Assembly (NCBI GenBank): GCA_038025085.1
Contig: CM076144.1
Coordinates: 22,017,501-22,081,500, forward strand
Origin: Tetragonia tetragonoides
Taxonomy: Eukaryota > Streptophyta > Magnoliopsida > Caryophyllales > Aizoaceae
DNA length: 64,000 nucleotides
Reading direction: 5' to 3'
The notes under the pieces were generated by a model that was given only the letters and a program-made list of their open reading frames with translations, searched no databases and was not told where the DNA came from. Of this stretch, positions 44,397 through 54,574 are shown in pieces; within the stretch, counting starts at the first letter, position 1, and the number at the start of each line of letters is the position of its first letter. The position numbers were made by a program, and so were the translations under genes.

Positions 44397-44469
44397 AAGA
44401 TTTTTGTGGTGGTGTAAGGGAGAATTTGGTATGGGGTAAATTTGTTTGTGGAGGTCTTGAGTTTAGTAG

Positions 44470-44481
44470 GCTCTGATACCA
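44470..44481 (-). promoter_or_regulatory. Primer binding site of element D
   Basis: The minus strand reads TGGTATCAGAGC, one base inside the 5' LTR (44483). Confidence 0.93.
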
Positions 44482-44482
44482 C

Positions 44483-44798
44483 TGTTAGGTTTTTGATGTA
44501 GGATATTAGGCTAGGTAATTGTATGTTGGAGGAAGAGAGATGAATGCTAAGAGAGATGTGGAAAGATGATTGTATTGCTTGATGCTCAAAATGCTTTACA
44601 TCACCCCTATTTATAGTGGTGTAGGGTGGTAGACAATTATCTAGATCTTTCTATGTCTAGAGTCTTCTTCATAATTATCCTAGACTATTATTCTAGATAT
44701 TTCTAGGTAGACATTATTCTAGATGTGTCTAGGTAGGTATTAATCTAGATCTTTCTAGGCACTAAGCTTAGATATGATTTTTCTAGATTATTCTAACA
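44483..44798 (-). repeat. Element D 5' LTR
   Basis: 316 bp, identical to the 3' LTR except for two adjacent bases near 44639-44640. The outer half (U3 on the minus strand) holds about ten TCTAG-type motifs. Confidence 0.95.
44608..44615 (-). promoter_or_regulatory. TATA box of element D 5' LTR
   Basis: TATAAATA on the minus strand inside CCACTATAAATAGGGG, centred in the LTR as expected for a copia promoter reading leftward into the element. Confidence 0.7.
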
Positions 44799-45045
44799 AT
44801 CATAGAGATTGAGAGAGGATTTTTCCTTTTGTTTTTCCCCTAGGTCATACGTTATTAACCTTTTTTTTTTCTAATGGGAAAGTAATTAACCTTTGTTATT
44901 AACTGTAACGTTTGTATCCTCTCAAAAAAAAAAACTGTAACGTTCCTATCTTTTCGTGGAACTTTTTTTTTTTTTTTTTATTACTTTTTTGGGCCAAAAC
45001 GGTTACCTTTCTCTTTGTCTTTCTTTTTCTTTCTTTTTAAGTTTA
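44799..45045. other. AT-rich spacer between element D and the Helitron
   Basis: T- and A-rich simple sequence with a short repeated AACTGTAACGTT-type segment (44903-44945). No ORF. Confidence 0.5.
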
Positions 45046-45057
45046 CTAGTTTTTAAG

Positions 45058-45074
45058 CCCGTGCGATGTACGGG
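45058..45074 (-). promoter_or_regulatory. Helitron 3' terminal hairpin
   Basis: CCCGTGCGATGTACGGG, a palindromic stem with a short loop, nine bases from the terminal CTAG. It acts as the strand-transfer termination signal in Helitrons. Confidence 0.75.
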
Positions 45075-45169
45075 TTGGTAATAATTTTTTATATTATAAT
45101 ACAAAAAAGAAAAATCGGAGAAGAAAAAAAGAGAAAAGAGATAATATAATTAAAGTTTATGATAAACTA

Positions 45170-45385
45170 CTCGCTCCGTCCCATAATATAAGTCGTTTTA
45201 GAAATAAGACTCCTAAACGTTTTAGGCTAGTTATTTTTTGTCATTATCTAAGACTCTTAAGCGTTTTACACCGTTGATTTTTTTGTCTTTATCTCCGCTT
45301 ACGTGGCGCTCTCTTAAAATTCTCGCCTACGTGGAGTACCTCATTGCGCCCGGAATATACCTCATTTATAGTGTTTAGCAACCCA
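45170..45385. repeat. Stowaway-like start and copy of the Helitron 5'-end sequence
   Basis: TA followed by CTCGCTCCGTCCCATAATAT at 45170 resembles a Stowaway terminal repeat, without a matching partner. The following 190 bp (AAGACTCCTAAACG, then TACGTGG and GCGCCCGGAATATACCTC) resembles the 125-bp units at 62613-62987 and the adjacent Helitron 5' edge. Confidence 0.55.
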
Positions 45386-45639
45386 TTACGAATAACTTTT
45401 ATTCTGATTTTTTTTAATATTTTCTATATCTATTTAATTTGTTTCCCAAAAATCAAATGATAAAGGAAAAAAAAAAAGAAGGTTAAAGAAAGTGGGAAAC
45501 GTATTACACGAAATATATACTGTATTCACTATTTTTATCTTTTGTTTTTGAGATGAAAAATGTAAGGGTCGTTCAGCAATGTTTTAAGTTTTGTGTTTTG
45601 AAAAGCTTGCAAACTAATGCTATACTTGATTCAACATAA

Positions 45640-45905
45640 TTTCACTTAAATTAAGTCCAGTTCAGTCCAGTTAAGTGTCATTAAGTTCAATTCAGTTCGG
45701 TTCAGTCCAGTTCAGTGCCATTAAGTTTAGTTTCGTTCATTTAGTTCAGATTACCATTATTATAATAATTATTTTAATTATAATAAATAATTATGAGGAT
45801 TAGAATAATTATAATAATTCAGTTCAGTGTCATTTTAATTCATTTCATTTAACTTCAGTTCAGTTAACTTCAATTTATTTAAGTTCAGTTACGTGAACTT
45901 CACTT
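45640..45905. repeat. Degenerate TTCAGTTCAG-type tandem sequence
   Basis: Irregular repetition of AGTTCAG, AGTCCAG and TTAAGT motifs around an AT-rich centre (45750-45815). Non-coding. Confidence 0.75.
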
Positions 45906-46116
45906 GAATCAAATGGAGCCTAACAACAAAATTAGAAAGAAAAAAGAAAAGGGGAAAAAGAGTAAAAAAGCCTAGTGAGTAACTCCCCATGTACACTTGA
46001 CTACCCGTTCTCATTTTCTCGCCCAGCACCACTTCCACCATCATCATCAAACACCCACCTATCTCACCCCAAAAAAAAATCAAACACCCATTTAATCCGC
46101 CAAAGTAATTTTATAA

Positions 46117-46464
46117 TTACAGCACCATTTCCACCATCATCATCAAACACCCACCATCATCATCAAGCTGATCTCAGCCGCCCAAGGCTTAAAACCCCCT
46201 ACCGCGGCTCTCCGTCGTCTCCAAACTCACGTCGTCGTATGGGTCGTCCCATCAACCCGAGTCTGTACCCAAATCGATCGTCTTGGAGCCAAAACCTGGA
46301 ACGATATATTCATCTTTCGATTTGGTTCCGATTTTCTGGGCGGCGAAACCTCCGATGTCACTGTCGAAATGTTTGCCGTTGGCATCCTCAAAGACCATCT
46401 CTTAGGCTCTGTATGTTTCCTCCTCAGTAACTTTCTCTCTCTTCCTAATGACTTTTATTATTGA
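46117..46464 (+). pseudogene. Captured C2-domain gene fragment
   Basis: An open frame from 46117 to the stop at 46462 with no ATG encodes the N-terminal part of a plant C2 domain: KLISAAQGLKPP, VVVWVVPSTRVCTQIDR, KTWNDIFIFRFGSDFLGG, TSDVTVEMFAVGILKDHLLG and SVCFLLSNFLSLP. These match the beta-strand order of small plant C2 proteins that bind membranes in a calcium-dependent way. The start codon and the second half are missing, and 46465-47160 is intron-like. It lies on the strand opposite to RepHel, between the helicase 3' end and the Helitron terminus, as expected for gene capture. The adjacent 5' region has a 34-bp direct repeat (46025-46060 and 46121-46156). Confidence 0.7.
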
Positions 46465-47164
46465 TAATATTCTTTTGAGCTTGGCTTTTGGAGTAGTTGA
46501 CTTGATGTTCTTGTGAATCCGACCTGCCTAATTCGATTGTCAATTTTAGGAATTGCCCTAATTTTTTCATTGACTGATTGATTGAATGTTGGTATGAATT
46601 GATCATTTGTTTGGGAGTTACTTTATCGAGTTGATCTTAATCTAACTCGGGTGCGCACGGTTGGAACTTTAGGAAATTGAAAGAGGGTATATTTTGCTTG
46701 TTTTTGCTGAATAGGTGGTTTGTTGGCCGATTTGATTGGTGGTTGTTGGCTAATTTTTGTGTGATTTGGATGATTTGTTCACTGTTTCTATGAATTAACA
46801 AAATGAAGGAGTTTGGTAGAAGGTCGTTCTTAGATATTGCTTTTGTTTGGGTCTCAAATATTCAGAATCTTATATGTGCTTTTATCTAAGGTTTGCTGAT
46901 CCTTAGATAAATGTTTGGTTATTTAGAATTATAGGAACAACACATATTTTGAATCTTACTTTTGCCTTTATCTAAGGTTTATTGCCTCGAAGCGAATCGA
47001 TTTTGTTGACGCGTACATGAGGTGTTTCCTAGGCACAAAATAGCTGTTTCTGTAAAATATCACTGATTTATAGCAATTTTTCAAGAGGCACTGGTCCTCA
47101 CTTCAGTATATAAATCAACATATAATAAACTGCATGTTGTTCGAAGAACATTGGGTGGGTTAAT
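46465..47164. other. Non-coding tail of the captured segment
   Basis: T-rich, plus-strand intron or 3'-flank character (TTTGGTTA, TTTTGTTTGGG). ATCTAAGGTTT is repeated near 46886 and 46969. No ORF supported. Confidence 0.4.
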
Positions 47165-50100
47165 CTAAGACCTTCTAGGTAAGTTTGAGAAAACCTCTCT
47201 GTACACAATGTTTTTGGTGAGGCCCTTGTACTTTTGTTGAGAATCATCGATAAAGAACTTTAGCCCCTCTAGAGATGTAGTTCTGGATACTGCCATATAT
47301 AATTGACCATGGTTGAAAATCGGCTTTGGCAAATATACTCCTACATGTTCAAGCGACTGGCCTTGACTCTTATTTATTGTCATTGCATAACACGATTTCA
47401 ATGGGTATTGCCTCCTTTTCAAAACAAATGGAATTTTCGTGTCTGTTGAGGTCATTACAATCCTCGGGATCAAAACCGTGTCTCCCAGCTTTGAGCCACT
47501 TATGATTTTTCCTTCAATTATGAATCTTCCAAGATTTGTGATAATACGTCTCGTTCCGTTGCATAGTCCTTGCGATGGATTGATATTTCTTAACAGCATA
47601 ATATGAATCCCTTCTTTTAGTTTCAGCTTGTGGTGTGGTAGGGCTTGTAGTTTAAGGCTGTTCAAATATTCTGTAGGGTATGCAGTGAACTGGTTCTCAG
47701 ACTCCACTGAAGATGCACATATCTCATCACAGCTTGTGTACACCATCTCTTGCCCGGGAATTAGACCCATCATGTACTCATTTATTGAGTCTGTAGTTTC
47801 ATTAAGTGGTGTGAGTATTGCTCGCTCTCTTAAATAGCTGTCATCATATCGCTTGGTCTCGAAATCAGGATATATGTTTTGTACAACTTTGTTTAGGTCC
47901 GTGGCAGCCGTTTCAATAAAGTGCTCATCTGGTATCTTCACCCATGTTGGTTCTTCTTCATGTTCCTCCGCCTGTGCTGGAAGCCTACCGTCTCCCATAG
48001 CTAAGAGCCATTCATTGAACTTATTATTGCTTAAACTTGCCTCTGATTCTATCTCTCCGTTTCCTTCTCGAACTCTCATGCTTTCTGTGAGCATGAAAAC
48101 ATTACATGCATCCCATATGTGAGATCTGTTTATAGAGGCATGAACGATATCTTGCCTCCTTCCCTTTAGCACAATTGGCAAAACTTGTCTGAAGTCTCCT
48201 CCAAGTAAGACAACCTTCCCTCCGAACAACTTAGATTTCGCTTCAGGTTTTCGGTACCCAATTATATCTTTCAATGACCTGTCCAGCGCTTCGAATGCGA
48301 ACTTGTGGTCCATTGGGGCTTCGTCCCATATTATCAAAGATGTTTCTATTAGGAGGTCTGCAAGGTTGGTCTTCTGTGAGACATTGTATGTTGAGCTTTC
48401 GAATAGCTCAATTGGTATCTCGAAACGGCTGTGAGTTGTCCTGCCTGCTGGCAGCAACAACGCTGCTATACCTAGTATCCAGAAAAAAAAACATATTAAA
48501 TTGGTTAAAGTTATTATAAATGATAAATGTAATTTTAGGTGAATGAAATAAAGATGGCATATCGAGAGTCGTGGTTTCACCTGATGAGGCTACATTCAGA
48601 ACAATTTTTCTATGTGCTCGTAGTCTTGCTGAAATTGTTCTATATAGAAAGGTTTTTCCGATGGCTCCGTGTCCGTAGATGAAAAAGACCTCTCCTGTAT
48701 CATTTTCCACCGCGTTCACTACCCTCTCATAGACAACTGACTGGCCACTATTGAGTTTTTGCCTGTTGTTTGTCCACTCATCTAGCAGCTCTTTTGCGTC
48801 GTAGTTTTTCTCTTCTCTAATGAGTTTGTTTTCCATATTTTCTATGTCTTCGAAGACTGGCTTCGGAAAGCCCTTCATATCTTCCAGTCCTTTCCCAAAT
48901 TTACTCAGTATTTTCTGTATTTCCAGCAATGTGTAGGTTTCTGTTTGCTGTTCCGAAAGAATTAGATCGGGATGCTTGAACAGTTTCCTTTCCTTAAACT
49001 GTATATCTTCCGAGAGTAACTTGTTGTTGCACTCCCATAAAGCCCCTACATCGGTTACCTCGCAGAACAACAACATGGAGACGAAAAGCTCCCTGAGTTG
49101 GAAAGGCATTGCCCATTGGCTTGCTTCTTGTAGGGCATCGTTCCATTCCTTGTCATCATTTAGCAGGCCCAGCACATAGCATGCTTTCTTGTAAGAAGGA
49201 TATAGAACGTCGTTGATTGTCTTAATATCTTCGTAGCTCTTTGGACCCTTGACAATGTTAAGGAGTAGTCGGAGATAATACCTCTCGCCTGAGGTTGGAT
49301 GCACATATGTTATTCTCCCGAGGGACTGGCCACTCTTTCTCCTTGTCCACATATTTTCCTTTGCTTGCCAGATATATTTTGATGGAAATTCCGCGTATGT
49401 GTACTTCCTTGCCTCTTCATCTACGGTGTTAGTAGTCATCCATTCAGTTAGCTTTGTTTGATTGACTCCTTCCGAGTTTACTACCTTTTCCAGGTTGCTG
49501 CTGTCGTTTACTACAACAGCCTGCTCTCCTTCCAAGTGTACTAGGAGACGCAATATTGATGGGCTTCTTTCTTGTATTTCAAACTCAAAAATTCTCCATA
49601 CATCCTCACATGCCGAGATGTACCTACAATCCTGGTATGATTTTATTTCATCTAGCTCGTCCTTTTTTATGAACATTGTCGCACGGTCGGGCCCCTTTGG
49701 TATATACTTAAATAAGTACTTGATTGCACGGGAGGTGTTACACCACTCGACGTTTATATGGGCATCAAACATCATTAGCAAACCAGGATTGTAAGGCACA
49801 ACTGATCTGTTGTCCAATAGGTGGCCGCCCTTCTTGATAACCTTGTAACATTTTTAATTGAATGATATTTAAACGACCAGATAATGATAAATCGCAAACG
49901 TAAAATTGTGTAAAAAAGAAGGCTCGAAAATTCAAAACTCAATTTGTCTAAATTTGATTTGCTTTTCCTGAGCGGAACAACTGAAATTAGTCTTTTGTCA
50001 TAATATTTATATTACTGTACCAGCCGTCATCTCTACGCCTGTAGATAGGGTATCCGTTATTGTCGAATCTTGTCTCTGGATTGTATTCTTTTGGGAAGTT

Positions 50101-52937
50101 TTTGCTGCATCTGTTGTCAACCATGCATGGGCATCTTGGGTTCGCATAACCACATGGGCCATGAACCATGTATTGTGATACTGCCTCATATAATTGAGGT
50201 TCTTTTATATTGTCCGGAACCTCTGCATGAATGATGTTGTTGATGTACTCCGGAGAAAGTTGCACCTCATCTTGTCTTAGCCACAGTAGTATATGTGCAT
50301 GCGGTAGACCCCTCTTTTGGAACTCGATGGTACATACATCTGTAATAAGGGTAGTTGTAGTTATTATTCTGTTTAAATTTGTATGTAAAAATTAGAATCA
50401 TTATGTGGTTTGAGTTATGCTTTTGATTGTAACCATACTTGCTAAATCCACTCCAAAGTAGTGGTCTTTTGTGAGGCACTTCATTAGCTTTTTTAATTTC
50501 AGCCTGAAAACTCTTGCCATGATATCAGGCCGGTCCTCCGTTTTCTGCCCTTTTATGTGATTTAACATCGCTATAACTTCCGGCCACTTTGGGTTTGCTG
50601 TGAACGTAATAAAGAGATGTGGATTGCCGTACCACCTACAGATTGCCATTGCGTCTTGATAGTTCTGCTGCATGTACCTCGGGCTCCTTGTGACAGATGG
50701 TGGCAGTACAATTCTTTTCCCAGCTGCTGCGCCTTCACAGTCTCCCCTGGAAACCGCATCTTGAATGTTGTTTAAGATGTCGCACCTTAGCTGTGGTTGG
50801 TTTCCCCTAATGTACCTGAACCTTTCTTCTTCTATCGCACAGAAGCAGTCAACTATGAACTGCTGGAATAGCCTACCTCCCCTTAGAAGTGTTTCTCCAT
50901 CCATTAGTCTTTGTTGGATTCTATACGCAAAGTACTCCAGCATTGTCAAACATTCCCTTTTTCCCATTGTTTGTGTGCTTGTGTCTGAATATGGTATGCC
51001 TTTATGGTAACTATCTTCTCCATAGGAGAAAAGCAGGGGGTATTGCAGGGCCATAAAACTTGGGTGCAGTTCGGTGATTCTCTTTAAACCCTCTTTTTTG
51101 TGCTCGATGATTATATCTCGGCCAACGGTGTTGTGTCCGATTTCTCCCACTATAAGTGCAGCTATCTCAGATGTTGTTGGGTTGTTGTATGTCCGTCATT
51201 TATTCTCTCTTGTGCCCAGCAACTTTATCGACAATTGTAAGTCTTGATCTTGCTTCATTCTCTGTTCTGCCATACGGAAGGTCTGAGCAAAAGGATTGAT
51301 CTCGTCGAGCATTGTCTTTAACCCTTCAAGTATCTGTGTATCTAGGGCCGGGCTGCCTTTGTTCCTCCGTACTACATTTGATCTCAATGACAGCTCAGAA
51401 TCAGTGTCGTATACATATAGTTGGGCAAATGATGGTTTATTGTCGGTGGGCAGAAGCGAGCCTATTAGGTGATGATTTTGGCCACTTATTCTGAAAACGT
51501 ATGGTCCAGGGTTTATGTTATCGATCTATCAATTCTAGCACCCACGGAAGTGAATGCATAGCATGCATTGTAGACACGAATATGCTTTCTAAAGTTTGCT
51601 GCATTGTTCCCTGCATTATAATCTAGCAATGCTCTCAAATATTCTAGTGGAGGCCTAAGTTTTGGTAGCTTAATCTTGCCCTGCATACAACACATGTTAA
51701 AATTCAGTTGGCGACTATTGCTTGTCCTCTTCACTCTCTCTTCGTACCACATAATTGCACCACAGTATCGGCAATTATATTCTGGTGGTAGCAAACTGAT
51801 GTACTTGCTCTCCTGTTGTGTTGTCCCTGCAGGATGTTCAAAACCGCCATAAAATGAAACGCAAGATATATGTTGCAATTGACAGGTAAAAAGTTTTAGT
51901 GTAGATAAATGTATTTTTGAATTTATTCCGCATATATATGGTGCTTGGTAGGTCACCGGAGAACTACCTTCCCACCGTTGGTGGGGGGGCTCTGGGAGCC
52001 TTCTCGGCACTTCTAAAGTGATTTTATTTTCTCTTTCTTTTGGTGTTATCTTACAATTATGGTTATTCGATTTGCAGCCGATAGGAAAACCTTCACTTTA
52101 CGGTTTGATGGTCACTATTTTCGTTTTACAGAGGTCACCGGGGTTAAGAAGTTTGAAATATGTATGCTGAGGGAGGAGTTTCTCAGGTGGGTGCAATCAG
52201 CACTCTCCTTATGGCGTGGTGAAGCTCCTGATCAATGGCTTCGGAAGCGTGTGGGGAATGGGTATATTTTGGTTCTCCGGATTGCTGAGAATTATGGAGG
52301 TCGTTTTTTCCTATTTGAGAAAGTTCTCTATGATTGTCGACCAGTGGCAATTCGAATCCCAGAAGGCAAACAGGGGATGGGTTGGTCAGCGATGATGGAT
52401 GCAATTCAAAGTGCTCCGGGGACCCGTAGTCAGGTTCGCAACTCTACTCCTGCTTCACCGAGGATTCCTTGTTGTTTGAAGTGCGGGTCGACGAAAATTT
52501 GTTGGTCGGGGAGGGAAAGGGCGAGACCTGGGAGGGTCGGAGTGATGGGTGCTCCAAGGTGGGGACAGAATGAGGTTGCAGCGCAGTCGCCGGAGCTCTC
52601 GCATGACAGCCTTGGTCTTGGTTTACATTCAGGTCGGAGGGGGGAGAATTTGCCGGTGAGTGAGATTGGTAACAGTAGGAGTGGTTTTGGTAGGCGCGAG
52701 ATTTATGCGCGTGATTCTCGCTGGGGTGATTTGGGTCTTGACCGAGTTAATGGGGATGGTTTGCTAGCACGTGGGTTTTCAAATTTGGGAAAAAGATCTG
52801 TTTTTTCATGACTTGGGCCAGGGTCAACACTTGAGAGACAACAGGCCCAAGGGAGAAGGGGTAGACTTCACTTAAATTTACGGCCCAGCGGTTTTTGCCC
52901 AGGTTGGGAGTAGAGGTCAAAGGGGAGGTCAACAAAC

Positions 52938-53091
52938 AAATTATCTTCAGCCCATTCAACAATTCGAAAAGGGTGCTGGGCCATCTAGAAATAATTATTT
53001 TCAGCCCATCCAACATTTAGAAAAAGGTGCTGGGCCATTTAGAACTAATTATTTTCAGCCCATTCAACATTTAGAAAAGGGTGCTGGGTCA
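52938..53091 (+). repeat. 54-bp tandem repeat in LINE-3 ORF1
   Basis: About 2.8 units of ATTATTTTCAGCCCAT..., period 54, encoding NYFQPIQHLEKGAGPFRT. The period is in frame and the units differ mainly at synonymous or conservative sites. Confidence 0.9.
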
Positions 53092-53346
53092 GTGTTCCAT
53101 CGTTTAGGAGGGGGGCCCAGATCGAAAGGAGGAGGTAAGAGTACGGGGAATAATCGCGAAGATTCTATCGCGGCTGTTTCTGCCGGACAGAGCTTCGGTG
53201 GTCGCCGGCCACCACGACCGGTGAAATCAGGGTCACGGCAGGTGGCTACGGCGGCGGAAAAGACCGGCGAAGCCCGCACAGGGCCCATCTGGGTTCGGCG
53301 AGATCGGGTAAGTGGCGCAGAGAGCTCGGGGGTGGGCGCTTTTGCG

Positions 53347-53446
53347 GTGGGTTCGACGGCTGAGCTGCCGGTGGTCGAGATTGGGTCGGTGGAGCGGTGG
53401 GTTCGACGGCTGAGCTGCCGGTGGTTGAGATTGGGTCGGTGGAGGA
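53347..53446 (+). repeat. 50-bp tandem duplication in LINE-3 ORF1
   Basis: Two copies of GTGGGTTCGACGGCTGAGCT... with one C/T difference. Because 50 is not a multiple of three, it separates the two large ORF1 frames. Confidence 0.93.
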
Positions 53447-54574
53447 GGGTGCTGGACCATCTATTATTTCGAATGCCGGCGAGCCAGTGGTGGCTACTGG
53501 GCCTGTTCGCGGGGAGGGTACAAGTGGGTTTTCTACTGGAAATTTGCAGGTGGAAGTTGTCCCTAACACACCTGCATCAGGTGGCGAGGGTGTTGCTGTT
53601 CTTAGGGGGTCAGAGGGGGTGAAGAAGAGTAGTGGGTTGGCAGATTTCGGGCAGTTGACACGGGCTGCTGTAGCTTCTTCTCCGCTATGGAGAGGGGGTT
53701 TTCTCAGGGAACTGTATCAGGTTGGTACCTGGCTAGCGGAGGTTGGGGCACGAGTTCAGCAAGCGGGTCAAGGTGAAGGTCCTGTAGCTGAGTCTCAGGC
53801 GAGGTTACAAAGGGATTTTTGTGGGGAACTTGTTTTCGACTTTACCCCGACCCAGGGGGGATCCTCCTACTGGGAATCAATTTTGGATGATGATGATGAG
53901 GATGATCTTCTTGGGTCACTGGATGGGGACGATGATTTACTCTTGAGCAGGTTAAGGGAGTTTGAGGATAAGGAGGTGGAGGAGATTGAGGAGGTGAATT
54001 TGTTTAATGCTGAGAGGGGTCGGGATGTGATGATGCAGCAGAGCTCGGAGCCCATTCACAGTGTTCCTTTGCCTTGTGCCGAGGATACCAGGGCGTGTGC
54101 CCAAGAGGACCTTTCTACTTCCTTTTCCCCTTTACCCTTTTATTCTCTTTTTGTTGCTACCCCCCAAAAAGCTCCTGCTTGTTCTATTGCTGACCAGATG
54201 TTATCTGCTAATGTTTTTTCAGGTGCAAGCGGTGGAGATGGGGTTGTTGGACGAGGCGTAACGCCAGTTCTGTCGATAGCGCCGGAAGGTTCTGTTGCTC
54301 CGTTGTGCCATGAGGAGTCCGAGTCCGGGGGGACGGTTGTGACCATTCCACCATTGGCGGGTGGGAGGGACGACCGAGACCCTCAGTCTCTTCTTCTTGA
54401 TCTTGATTTTCGGGTTGTTGGTAAGTCAGGTCAGGTAGCTAATGTCCAGGTGTCTTCGAGGGGACCTCCCTCTCGGAGAAACAGGGTTGGCATTAGGGAG
54501 TTTCGGGGTCTTGAGACGACCCTTAATTATGGGGAAGGGGGGAGTCGTAGGTCTAGGGGTATTGGTGGTTTTAG

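Larger units (their letters stand above)
41218..44798 (-). mobile_element. Ty1/copia element D, internally deleted, near-identical LTRs
   Basis: A 3,581-bp minus-strand element: 316-bp LTRs (41218-41533 and 44483-44798), primer binding site at 44470-44481, and a purine tract beside the 3' LTR (TTAGGGGGAG on the minus strand, 41534-41543). It keeps gag, protease, pre-integrase, integrase and the start of RT. The core of RT and most of RNase H are deleted. Flanks read ATTAT (41213-41217) and ATCAT (44799-44803), a 5-bp target duplication with one mismatch. Confidence 0.93.
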
